A DNA stretch of 64,000 nt from Bacillota bacterium (lineage in GTDB: Bacteria; Bacillota; Clostridia; Christensenellales; SZUA-584). Made by a program: the position numbers and the translations under genes. Shown here in pieces: positions 1 to 8,900 of the stretch. Below the pieces are notes generated by a model that searched no databases, was not told the origin of the DNA, and saw nothing but the letters and a program-made list of their open reading frames with translations. The stretch is from contig JAEYPO010000019.1 in assembly GCA_023410595.1 (NCBI GenBank), positions 5,076-69,075 of the forward strand. Direction: 5' to 3'. How positions within the stretch are numbered: the first letter of the stretch is position 1; each line of letters starts with the position of its first letter.

Positions 1-348
1 ACGGGCGATGCTTCTTGACGAGACGTTGTCTTCAATATCGCCCTTGCCCTCGGGATCGGCGTACATGTAAGGTGTTCCCAGATTGGTGTATATCCATATG
101 ACCGTCCCCTCGTCCCTGGCTTTTTGCAGCAGCTTTGCTTCTAACTCCTTCTCAGTTGTTTTCCAGTAATACGTATCCGTAATCCAGTCGTTGATTTCCT
201 GCGCGTTGCCTATCATGTTGTCCATCTGCGTACTTAAGTACTGGTTCCTCAGCGTGTTGAAAAAAATGCCGCCCACAAGAGTGAACGCCATAAGTATGAT
301 GAGCAGATACACAAAAAGCATGCGCAGAAACAGCGACTTCCCCATCAT
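1..348 (-). CDS. Sensor histidine kinase, N-terminal part (cut by window edge)
   Basis: Only the first 116 codons are in the window. They start with MMGKSLFLRMLFVYLL, giving a membrane segment at about residues 8-30, followed by an extracytoplasmic region that fits the sensing domain of an OmpR-partner kinase; the HAMP, HisKA and ATPase parts lie beyond the window. The start codon overlaps the stop of the upstream response regulator as ATGA (4 bases), so the two are translationally coupled and form one two-component system. The signal sensed cannot be read from the sequence. That it is a kinase is inferred from context and topology, because no catalytic motif is visible. Confidence 0.75.
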   Translation of the reverse strand, partial: MMGKSLFLRMLFVYLLIILMAFTLVGGIFFNTLRNQYLSTQMDNMIGNAQEINDWITDTYYWKTTEKELEAKLLQKARDEGTVIWIYTNLGTPYMYADPEGKGDIEDNVSSRSIAR

Positions 349-1025
349 CTGACCTCGAACTTGTATCCTACGCCCCAGACCGTCTTAATCTCCCAGTTCG
401 GGCCCTGGTCAAACAGCTTCTTGCGGAGCCGCTTTATGTGCACGTCCACCGTTCTCGAGTCGCCGAAAAACTCAAAGTCCCAGACCTGCTGCAGCAGCTG
501 CTCGCGCGTATAAACCTTGTTAGGATGCGACGCAAGGAAGGAAAGCAATTCTATCTCCTTGGGCGGCATCTCAACGATCTCGTTTTTATATGTTACGGTG
601 TAGTTGGCCATGTTAATAACAAGGTCGGGGAACGCTATCTCGGCGGGACCTTCCTCCTGCTTGTTCGCCCTTCTCGTCACGGCTTTTACGCGCGCTATGA
701 ATTCCTTGGGGTCGAACGGCTTTACTATATAGTCGTCCGCGCCAAGCTCCAATCCCAGCACCTTGTCGAATGTTTCCCCCTTTGCCGTCAGCATGATTAC
801 GGGCACGTCGCTCGTTTTTCTTATCTGCTTGAGCACTTCCCATCCGTCTTTTTTGGGCATCATTATATCGAGCACTATAAGTTCGGGCGTCTCGCGGAAG
901 AACTCGTCAAGCCCCGCCTGCCCGTCGTAGGCAAGCGTCGCTTTATAGCCCTCTTTTTGCAGATACAGTTTTATGACTTCGCAGATGTTTTTGTCGTCAT
1001 CTATAACAAGAATGTATTTAGACAT
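345..1025 (-). CDS. OmpR/PhoB-family response regulator
   Basis: This is a DNA-binding response regulator. The N-terminal receiver domain carries the acidic pocket VIDDD and the likely phosphoacceptor Asp53 (VLDIMMP), then a Lys in VKPFDPKEF. The C-terminal winged helix (about 130-226) ends in the typical SRTVDVHIKRLRKKL and GVGYKFEV motifs. I place the start at 1025 (MSKYILVIDDD) because GAGGTGA lies five bases upstream; a longer frame to 1055 has no ribosome site. It is followed with a 4-base overlap by the kinase gene. Target genes are unknown. Confidence 0.93.
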   Translation of the reverse strand: MSKYILVIDDDKNICEVIKLYLQKEGYKATLAYDGQAGLDEFFRETPELIVLDIMMPKKDGWEVLKQIRKTSDVPVIMLTAKGETFDKVLGLELGADDYIVKPFDPKEFIARVKAVTRRANKQEEGPAEIAFPDLVINMANYTVTYKNEIVEMPPKEIELLSFLASHPNKVYTREQLLQQVWDFEFFGDSRTVDVHIKRLRKKLFDQGPNWEIKTVWGVGYKFEVR

Positions 1026-1043
1026 GCTGTTCACCTCAGTGTA

Positions 1044-1072
1044 ATTATAATTCAACGGCAGTAATAAACAAA
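1044..1072 (-). promoter_or_regulatory. Probable promoter of the two-component operon
   Basis: On the minus strand TTTGTT (1072-1067) and TATAAT (1049-1044) are separated by 17 bases and lie about 20 bases upstream of the response regulator start. The -10 is perfect and the -35 is weak. Confidence 0.45.
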
Positions 1073-1110
1073 TATATGCAATATTATTTCACCGTTTATT
1101 CATAAAACAT

Positions 1111-1545
1111 TCATACTTCAATTACTTCAATACCGTTTTGTTTAAGCAGCGCGCTCGTTACTCCCATGCCCGGCTTAAGCTTGCCCGAAAACGTGCCGTC
1201 GTATATGGCAGCAACGCCGCACGATGGGCTTTTCGATTTCATATAGGCGCGCTTCGCGCCGCAGGCTTTTGCCGCGGCTAGCGTTTTCATGGCGCCTTCA
1301 AGAAATTCCTGAGTCCTGTCGCTTCCGTCCTGCCCGAGGACGCACGCTCTGCCTTGCAGCACGTCCTCACCGTCGCCGCCCGCTATCTCGGAGGGGCAGC
1401 GCGGTATCTTCATACCCGCGAGGCATTCGGGGCAAACTGCTTTTACCTTGCCCTGCTCGTAAAGCCGCTTTATCTTTGCGTCCTCCCTCGCCTCGCCGTC
1501 GTATCTGCACTTTTTTCCGATGAGGCATGCGCTTGCTATATCCAT
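1111..1545 (-). CDS. DUF523 family protein
   Basis: This 144-residue protein matches the DUF523 (YbbK) family: N-terminal SACLIGKKCRYDG, a mid-protein CPECLAGMKIPRCPSEI and C-terminal MKSKSPSCG with a GMGVTSALL tail. The conserved cysteines suggest a metal or redox centre, but the family has no proven function. It begins eight bases after the mutS2 stop, with AGGTGA just upstream, so it is probably co-transcribed with mutS2. The link to mutS2 may be only positional. Confidence 0.85.
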   Translation of the reverse strand: MDIASACLIGKKCRYDGEAREDAKIKRLYEQGKVKAVCPECLAGMKIPRCPSEIAGGDGEDVLQGRACVLGQDGSDRTQEFLEGAMKTLAAAKACGAKRAYMKSKSPSCGVAAIYDGTFSGKLKPGMGVTSALLKQNGIEVIEV

Positions 1546-1553
1546 ACAGTCAC

Positions 1554-3896
1554 CTACTTCTGCTTAAGTGTAACGATAGTTACTCCCGAATCGCCTTCGC
1601 CGTACCTTCCGAGGCGGTATTCTTCGACATGGCTGTGCGACTTTAAGAAGTCCTTAATGCCTGAGCGCAGCACGCCCGTTCCCTTGCCATGTATTATAGA
1701 TACCTCATTAAGCCCCGATAAAAACGCGTCGTCTAAGTATTTATCCACTTCAAGCACGGCCTCGTCCAGCGTCATGCCGCGCACGTCTATCTCTAGCCCC
1801 GCGGGAGCAACGCTTCTTTTAACGCCGCTTACGCGCGATACCTGCCTGTCCGCCTTGGTTAGCTCCACCTCCCCGAGCGGCACGGTGAGCTTCAGCACGC
1901 CCGCCTGCACGTACACGCTGCCGCCCTTGGGCTCTTTGAGAACAGTCGCTTTTATGCCGTGGCTCAAGAGCTGCACGGTGTCACCCACGGATATGTCGCC
2001 CGGCTTTATGTCGCTTTTGATTTCCTTCTTACTGCGCAGCTTTGAGGACGTATGCTCTATTTTTTCGGAAAGCTGCTTCCTTGCCGCGTTGATGTCCTCC
2101 TGCCTTGCAGCTTGCGCGGTCTTTAGCTCTTTTATCACAAGCTCGGCCTCTTCGCGCGCTTCCTTGAGTATCTCCAGCGCCTTTTCATTAGCGGTGTCAA
2201 TTATCTTCTGGCTCCTGTCCTTTGCCTTTTTAAGCTCAGTGTCCGTTTTGTCCTTTATGGACTGAGCAGTGCGGCGGAAGCTCTCCGCCTCCTGCTCCTT
2301 TCTCAGCGCAAGCTCCCGCTGCTTTTCAGCCTCGCCAATAAGCTGCTCGAACTTCACCGTCTCTTCCGACATATGCTGCCTCGCGCGCTCTATTATGGCT
2401 TCGCCAAGCCCCAGCTTTTTCGATATCTCAAACGCGTTCGAAACGCCGGGTATGCCCATTATCAGCCTGTACGTGGGGCTGAGCGTCTTTACGTTAAACT
2501 CCATGCACGCGTTCTCATACACGTCGCTTGCGGTAGCAAACGCCTTTATCTCGCTGTAGTGCGTCGTTGCGAGCACAAAGCTGCCCCTCGCCGCCAGTTC
2601 CTCCAGTATAGCCATCGCGAGCGCCGCGCCTTCTGCAGGGTCGGTGCCCGCGCCCAGTTCGTCGAGCAGCACCAGCGAGCCGCCGTCCGCCGACTTGGTT
2701 ATGCGCGTTATGTTGGACATATGCGACGAGAACGTGCTGAGGCTCTGCGCTATGCTCTGCTCGTCGCCTATGTCGGCAAAAAGCCCGGTAAACACCGGCA
2801 GCGTCGTTCCCGCGTCCGCGGGCAGGAACATGCCGCACTGCGCCATAAGCGCGAGCAGCCCGGTAAGCTTCAGCGTCACCGTCTTGCCGCCCGTATTCGG
2901 GCCCGTTATTATAAGGCCGCTGCGTCCCTCGCCTATGCTTAATGAAACAGGCACGACGTTTTTTGCGTCAATCAGCGGATGACGGCCGTTTTTAATTATT
3001 ATGCGCTTTTCCGCCGTTACCGCAGGCGGCGACGCCTTCATGTACGATGCGAGCGCGGCTTTGGCGAATATTAAGTCGAGCTGTGTCAGTATCTCAAGGT
3101 CGTATTTAAGCTGCTGCCAGTATTCGCGCAGCGACTCGCTGAACACATGAAGTATACGCTCTATTTCGGCGGCTTCCGCAAGCTCCAGCTCGCGCAGCCT
3201 GTTGTTCGCCTCGACGACCTCCATAGGCTCAATGAATACCGTCTGCCCGCTCCCCGACTGGTCGTGTATGAGCCCCTTTACGTTTTTCCTGTGCTCCTGC
3301 TTTACGGGCACTACATAGCGCCCGTTTCTCATAGTAACTATGGCGTCCTGAAGGTAATCCTTATTGAGCGCCGAGCGTATTATAGCGTCCAGCTTTTCGC
3401 GTATGCCTTCGTTCTCGCGTATTATCTTTCTTCTTATGCTGAAAAGCTCGGGCGACGCACCGTCGGAAAGCTCGTCTTCGCCCGCTATCGCGCCGTCAAG
3501 CTCCGCTATCAGCTTTTCCGAATAAAACAGCCCCTCCGCCATATCGGGGAGCATATTCGTTCCGGTGTCCTGCTTTTTAAGTCCGTTCTTTGCGCGGCGC
3601 GCCGATTTCATCACGCCGAGTATGCGCAGCAGCTCTCTGCACCCTAAGTCCGCGCCCGCTTTCAACCGGAGCGTCTCGGACGATATGTCCGAAAACGAGC
3701 TTATCGGGAGCGACGGCTCGCGCATGATAACGCTCTCCGCCTCCAGCGTCTCGGCCTGAAGCCTTAAAACGCGCTGCATGGTCTTTTCGGGACGCAGCAC
3801 TTTCGCCGCCTGCCTGCCCGGATCGGACAAAGCTTTATCAGACAGCATATTCAGTATCTTATCGAATTCCAGTTTTTCAAAAACCCGGTCGTTCAT
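1554..3896 (-). CDS. mutS2: Endonuclease MutS2
   Basis: MutS2 is a MutS-like ATPase with a C-terminal Smr nuclease domain. In Bacillus it rescues collided ribosomes; in other bacteria it limits recombination. The 780-residue protein has the usual length. A lever/core region precedes Walker A GPNTGGKT (332-339). Walker B (LVLLDELGAGTDP) and a downstream TTHYSEIK follow, then a long Lys/Glu-rich coiled coil (about 515-635), and finally the Smr domain (about 705-780) with DVRGMTLDEA and IIHGKGTGVLR. The start has AAGGAAAAGG upstream. Nothing is missing compared with the family. Confidence 0.97.
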   Translation of the reverse strand: MNDRVFEKLEFDKILNMLSDKALSDPGRQAAKVLRPEKTMQRVLRLQAETLEAESVIMREPSLPISSFSDISSETLRLKAGADLGCRELLRILGVMKSARRAKNGLKKQDTGTNMLPDMAEGLFYSEKLIAELDGAIAGEDELSDGASPELFSIRRKIIRENEGIREKLDAIIRSALNKDYLQDAIVTMRNGRYVVPVKQEHRKNVKGLIHDQSGSGQTVFIEPMEVVEANNRLRELELAEAAEIERILHVFSESLREYWQQLKYDLEILTQLDLIFAKAALASYMKASPPAVTAEKRIIIKNGRHPLIDAKNVVPVSLSIGEGRSGLIITGPNTGGKTVTLKLTGLLALMAQCGMFLPADAGTTLPVFTGLFADIGDEQSIAQSLSTFSSHMSNITRITKSADGGSLVLLDELGAGTDPAEGAALAMAILEELAARGSFVLATTHYSEIKAFATASDVYENACMEFNVKTLSPTYRLIMGIPGVSNAFEISKKLGLGEAIIERARQHMSEETVKFEQLIGEAEKQRELALRKEQEAESFRRTAQSIKDKTDTELKKAKDRSQKIIDTANEKALEILKEAREEAELVIKELKTAQAARQEDINAARKQLSEKIEHTSSKLRSKKEIKSDIKPGDISVGDTVQLLSHGIKATVLKEPKGGSVYVQAGVLKLTVPLGEVELTKADRQVSRVSGVKRSVAPAGLEIDVRGMTLDEAVLEVDKYLDDAFLSGLNEVSIIHGKGTGVLRSGIKDFLKSHSHVEEYRLGRYGEGDSGVTIVTLKQK

Positions 3897-4005
3897 AAAA
3901 TTCCTTTTCCTTAAGTTGCTTTTATATTACCACGCCGCACGCGTCATTAACAAATAAAACCGTTTTTTTCATGCGGCCTTTTTATAAACATAATTATATC
4001 CGGCG

Positions 4006-5001
4006 TCAGTCGAGAACGCCGAGGTATTCTTCGAGGCATTGATTTCTCGCCTTCATACTTACGGCGGCCTCTACGCCCACGAAGCGCCAGTGCCACGGCT
4101 CGTATATTACCTTTGTTATCTGTTTCTTGCCGCTTGGATAGCGTAACGCAAACCCGTAGCTATGCGCGTGCTCCAAAAGCCAATTATAAGCGTCCGTCTT
4201 TGCGAAGCCGCTGTTCATCTTGGTATACGACGGCGTCACTATATCGAGCGCAAGCCCTGTCTGATGCTCGCTCGTATCCGGCCGCGCGGTTATTGTCGCG
4301 GCCTTTGCTTCCGCGTCAGTGCGGCTGTAGCCCTTGCCAATGTAGCTGTCTACCTTCTTTTGGTACAGCTCGCTTTGACGCAGGTGGCTGCGGTACGCGT
4401 CCACGAGCGTAAGGCTTACGCCGTCAGCCTTGGCGTCCAAAAACATCTGACTGCATATGTCCAATATGCGCGCGTCTACCTGTTCGCCTTCAAAATCAGC
4501 TAGCGTTACCTTAAAATCTTCCGGCAGATGATGCGCGGGGCTCACAAGTATCAGGCTCCATTCGCCTGACGGCACGGGCACGTCCGGCTCGTAAATCTCT
4601 TTTAAATATTCGCTTTTTACATAGCCGTCGCTTCCGCCGTAAGCTATATAGTGCCAGCCGCCAAGGCGCTCTATTATATCGGCGACAGCTCCGTTTTCGA
4701 TTGTGCCTATAGTCCTGCCGTCGTGCCCCGGCTTGTCTTTTATATCCGCCGTTCCTGCAACGCAGAACGCCTGTCCTTCAAACTCGGGGGCTTTAGAAGG
4801 CGCTGCGGATACTGCGGGCGTTTCAGACGCTTGGGAAGGTATTGATGTTGCTTTCATAGTCGGAACCCCCGTTTTTATATCTGTCTGCGAAGGGCCGCTG
4901 TCCGGCGCTCCGCAGGAGGAGAGCAGCAAAAAGAAAACTGCGGAAGCTAAGAAGCATCCGCACGCTTTTATGCTATATACTATTTTACCGCCAGTAATCA
5001 A
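4006..5001 (-). CDS. VanY-type D-Ala-D-Ala carboxypeptidase lipoprotein with SH3 domain
   Basis: This is a predicted surface lipoprotein that trims the terminal D-Ala from peptidoglycan stems. I choose a TTG start at 5001, four bases after the galE stop, with GAGGGA nine bases upstream; a longer frame to 5064 would run inside galE. From that start the protein has 331 residues: a hydrophobic signal ending in the lipobox LLSSC, a Ser/Thr-rich linker, a bacterial SH3-like domain (DIKDKPGHDGRTIGTIENGA), and a VanY/LAS metallopeptidase domain with zinc-ligand motifs EHQTGLALDIV and EPWHWRFVG. It is the last gene of a unit with galE and the large lipid-synthesis fusion. It is a cell wall maintenance enzyme rather than evidence of vancomycin resistance, since no vanHAX genes are nearby. 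Confidence 0.87.
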   Translation of the reverse strand: MITGGKIVYSIKACGCFLASAVFFLLLSSCGAPDSGPSQTDIKTGVPTMKATSIPSQASETPAVSAAPSKAPEFEGQAFCVAGTADIKDKPGHDGRTIGTIENGAVADIIERLGGWHYIAYGGSDGYVKSEYLKEIYEPDVPVPSGEWSLILVSPAHHLPEDFKVTLADFEGEQVDARILDICSQMFLDAKADGVSLTLVDAYRSHLRQSELYQKKVDSYIGKGYSRTDAEAKAATITARPDTSEHQTGLALDIVTPSYTKMNSGFAKTDAYNWLLEHAHSYGFALRYPSGKKQITKVIYEPWHWRFVGVEAAVSMKARNQCLEEYLGVLD

Positions 5002-5005
5002 TGTG

Positions 5006-5995
5006 TCAGTTCCCTCTTTTGTATCCGTCCGGATGCTCTTTATGGAACCGCCACGCGCTGGCAAGTATATCTTCTACGCCATGCGCCGGTTCCCAGCCGA
5101 GCTCGTTCCTTATCTTTTCAGACGACGCTATTAATACCGCCGGATCGCCCGCCCTGCGCGGAGCTATCTCATAGCTTATCTCACTGCCCGCGGCTTTTTC
5201 CGCCGCGCGTATTATTTCGAGCACCGAAAACCCCTTCTCGCTGCCGAGGTTATACGCGCCGCTCTCTTTGCCGCTGTCCAGATCGCGCAATGCCAGCACG
5301 TGTGCGTCCGCAAGGTCGGTAACATGTACATAGTCCCTTATGCACGTGCCGTCGGGTGTGGGATAATCGTCGCCGTATACACAGAGCTTATCTCTTCTTC
5401 CGTTCACAAACTGCAGTATTATAGGAATAAGGTGCGATTCGGGGCTGTGGTCTTCGCCTATGTCGCCCGCCTTATCCGCGCCCGCCGCGTTGAAATACCT
5501 GAGCGCCTTGTATTTGAGCCCGTATATGTCCGAAAAATCGCGCAGCATGTTTTCTATGACGAGCTTAGTGCGGCCGTAAACATTCAGCGGAGCTTTTTCG
5601 AAGTCTTCGGTTATGGGCACGGATTTTGGCTCGCCGTACACCGCCGCCGTCGACGAGAATATCACCTTGCCGACGCCCGCGTCCATCGCAGCCTTAAAAA
5701 GGTTGAGGCTGCCGGCTACGTTGTTTTCATAATATATGTACGGGTCCTTCATCGACTCGCCCACCAGGCTCAGCGCCGCGAAGTGCATAACGGCGTCAAC
5801 GCTGTATGCCTTGAAGAACGCTTTTAAGCTGTCCTTATCAAGCAAATCGCCTACAAACAGTTCCGAGTCTTTTACAGCCTCTTTGTGGCCCTTTGAGAGG
5901 TTGTCGAACACCACGGGCTCATAGCCCGCCTTTTTCAACTGCCTTACGGCGTGGCTTCCTATATACCCCGCGCCGCCCGATACCATAACTTTCAT
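5006..5995 (-). CDS. galE: UDP-glucose 4-epimerase
   Basis: GalE interconverts UDP-glucose and UDP-galactose (and often the N-acetyl forms) using bound NAD. The extended short-chain dehydrogenase fold is clear: GGAGYIG at 7-13, the catalytic Tyr140-x3-Lys144 in YGRTK, the SSTAAVYGEP motif at 114-123, and a substrate loop RDYVHVTDLADAHVLAL. Its 329 residues are normal for the family. It begins four bases after the stop of the ligase-ACP-synthase fusion, so the two must share an mRNA. This raises the possibility that the sugar nucleotide is used to glycosylate the lipid made by that enzyme; this is inference, because no glycosyltransferase is in the unit. Confidence 0.96.
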   Translation of the reverse strand: MKVMVSGGAGYIGSHAVRQLKKAGYEPVVFDNLSKGHKEAVKDSELFVGDLLDKDSLKAFFKAYSVDAVMHFAALSLVGESMKDPYIYYENNVAGSLNLFKAAMDAGVGKVIFSSTAAVYGEPKSVPITEDFEKAPLNVYGRTKLVIENMLRDFSDIYGLKYKALRYFNAAGADKAGDIGEDHSPESHLIPIILQFVNGRRDKLCVYGDDYPTPDGTCIRDYVHVTDLADAHVLALRDLDSGKESGAYNLGSEKGFSVLEIIRAAEKAAGSEISYEIAPRRAGDPAVLIASSEKIRNELGWEPAHGVEDILASAWRFHKEHPDGYKRGN

Positions 5996-5999
5996 AACG

Positions 6000-8900
6000 C
6001 TATTTCTTTATCCCCATTTCTTTATACAGCTCTTCAAGCGTATCAAGCGCATAATCGAGCTGCTCTGCTTTATGCTCGCTCGTCAGGCAGAAGCGCAGCC
6101 TCGCTTGATGCCTCGGCACTGCCGGATACACGGCAGGAGGCACGAACACGCCCTTTTCCAGCATCTTTGTGGAAAGTATATAAGCGTCTATGTCCTTTCC
6201 CACCATTACGGGCACTATTGCCGTCTCCTTTGCGAGGCACGTATTGAAGCCCATCTCCTTCGCCTTTGATACAAAGTACGCTATGTTATCCTGCAGCGAT
6301 TTTACCTTCGGGTTGCCTTCGAGCATTATGTTTACCGCTTCCAGCGTGGCGGCCGCCAGCGGAGGGCTTATGCCCACCGAGAACGCGAACCCCGGCAGCA
6401 GGTAATGCATGAAATCCACAAGGCTTTTAGAGGCCGCGATATAACCGCCGCATGTGCCGAGCCCCTTGGAGAGCGTGCCCATCTTTATATCAATATCGCC
6501 GGATTTAAGGCCGAAGTAATCGTCCACGCCGCCCCCGCGCCTGCCTATGACACAGCTGGAGTGAGCCTCGTCCACCATCAGAAACGCTCCGTACTTCTTC
6601 TTTAGCTCTATAAAATCGGGCATGGGCGCTATGTCTCCGTCCATGGAATAAACGCCCTCCACCACTATCAGTATCTTCTCGTATTTATCGCGCGCGGCTT
6701 TGAGCATATGCTCGAGCGCCTCGAAGTCGTTGTGCGGGAACGCCTTCGTATCGCTCCTGGAAAGCTGGCAGCCCTGCATTATTGAGTTGTGAGACAGCGC
6801 GTCATAAAGTACAAGGTCGCGTTCGTTGCAAAAGTTTCCTACGAATGTGACGTTTGTTGAATGCCCTCCCACGAGCACTATGGCGTCTTCGGTGTGCTTC
6901 CACGATGCTATAGCTTTCTCAAGCTCGCGGTACAGCGTTTTTTCCCCCGCTATCAGCCTCGAGCCCGACGCCGACGTGCCGTATTTGTCTATCGCCTTTT
7001 TCGCTGCCTCCGCCGTCCTCGGATGGCCCGACATGCCTACATAATTATATGACGCGAGATTTATGACCTCTTTGCCCTCACAGATTGACGTATCACTAAG
7101 CACCGAGTCGTGAGCCACGAAATAAGGGTCCTTTATTTTTGCATCGTTTATCTCGAGCCTGCGCATTGCGTACTCGGCGTATTCGCGCGTATCCTCAAAC
7201 CTAGTGATCTTCCTTATCTCCTGCGGCTTACAGACGGCCTCCCTCACACTTTCCATGTCGTGAAGCTTGCGGTACAGCAGCTTAGAGAGGTCTTCGACGC
7301 TCGTGCACGAGAAATATTCCGTGTCGGGTATTATGACGTCATACTCTTCTTCGGCCTTGGAAAACACGCCAAGGCTTGAGAGGCTGTCGCCTCCAAGATC
7401 GTCTATGAAATGGTCGGTATCCTTTATAGCCGCGGGATCGATACTCAGTACTTCCGCGAATATTTCCCTTACCTTCTCCGCTATGTCGGACAATTCGGCT
7501 TTATCGTAACCGTTGCTCTGTGCGGAAGCTTTTTCTTTTACGGCCTTTATAAGCGAGCCGCTCTTTATATCAATCTCTTCAAAGCGGCCTTGCCCTCTCT
7601 CTACCGCTTCCTTTACCTTCTGGCGCTTTACCTTTATGCCGTTTGCGAGCGGCAGCGGGTCAAGCGACAGATACGCCTTGTTCAGCTTCTTGTAAATGGG
7701 CAGCAGGCCGTTTATGCGCGTTATCTCGGCAATGAGCTCCTTCACCTTCCCGGCGTCGGCCGCGGCGTCGCCCATGTATACGATAAGCGACGTGTCGTCA
7801 TAGACGCCCCTTGCCGCAATGCCCGCGACGCAGATGTGCTCGACATGCGGAAGCTCGGAAAAGCTGTCCTCAAGCTCGTCGGGATATACGTTTTCGCCCG
7901 ATTCGCCCACGATGACCTCTTTGAGCCTGCCTTCTATGTAATAGCAGCCGTCTTTTTCCCTCGCTATATCTCCGGACGGAAACCAGCCGCCCGACGACTC
8001 GCGCGCAATGTATATGCCGTCTATCATCCTGCCCGAGTGGATAGCCTCGCCCTTTATCTGAAGCTCGCCCGTCCTGTCGCCTTCCTTATCGTAGACGACG
8101 CGGTACTGCATAGGCGCAAACGGCTTGCCGACGCTGGCCTCGAGGCGCTTGTCTATGTCGCTCGACAGCTCTACGGAATCTATGCCCGTCTCCGTCATGC
8201 CGAAGCCGTTGACGAGATTATAACCTATGCCGTTTATCAGCTTTATCGCCTCAGGTTGTATATGCCCGCCGCCGCTTATCATCATCTGTATGCTGCTGCC
8301 CACGAGTTTTTGCTGAAGCTCCTTGAAGAACAGCTTTGAAACGATGCTCCTTCCGACCCTGCCGAAGCGCCTTTGCAGCTTAATGCTCATGTCGCTCGCG
8401 TTTATAAGCTTGTCATATTGCTTTTCGCCCTGGAGCTTCGCTTTTCTCATTATGCTTTTAGCCACGTTGTTCCACAGCAGCGGAACGGCATATATATGCG
8501 TTACCTCGTGCTCTTTGCAGGCGGAGAGTATTACTTCCGCGGTCTTGTTCTTTATGTACACGATAGTCTTGCCGAAGAACGAGTACCACATATAAACGGC
8601 AATAAACCCGAATATGTGGTGGAACGGCAGAAACGCAAGCTGCTTTATACCGCCGTCGTGTATTATGTCAGTATTCTGCTTGCTTATGTATTCGGCAAGC
8701 AGCACCTGCTGGCATACCGCCTGTTCGTTGTAGACGTATACTTTCGGAGTCGCGGTCGTGCCCGAGGTGCATAAGGCTATTGCGTCGGAGTAAACCGGCA
8801 GATAATCGGTATCGGTTGCGTCGAGGCTTAAAAACTCATCGGGAGCGACTTTTATTACGCCCGTTATGCCCAAGTCCGTATCCGTTATTATAGTGCGCGA

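Noticed and set aside
1354..2265. 303-codon plus-strand frame opposite mutS2
   Set aside because: Serine/leucine-rich antisense shadow of the Smr and coiled-coil part of mutS2.
4006..5001. Vancomycin resistance function for the VanY-type gene
   Set aside because: No vanH, vanA/B, vanX or VanRS genes are near; a general carboxypeptidase role is more likely.
7410..8339. Long open frame on the plus strand opposite the ligase-ACP-synthase fusion
   Set aside because: It is a shadow of a long GC-rich minus-strand gene with complete catalytic motifs; no ribosome site and the composition is unlike a real protein.
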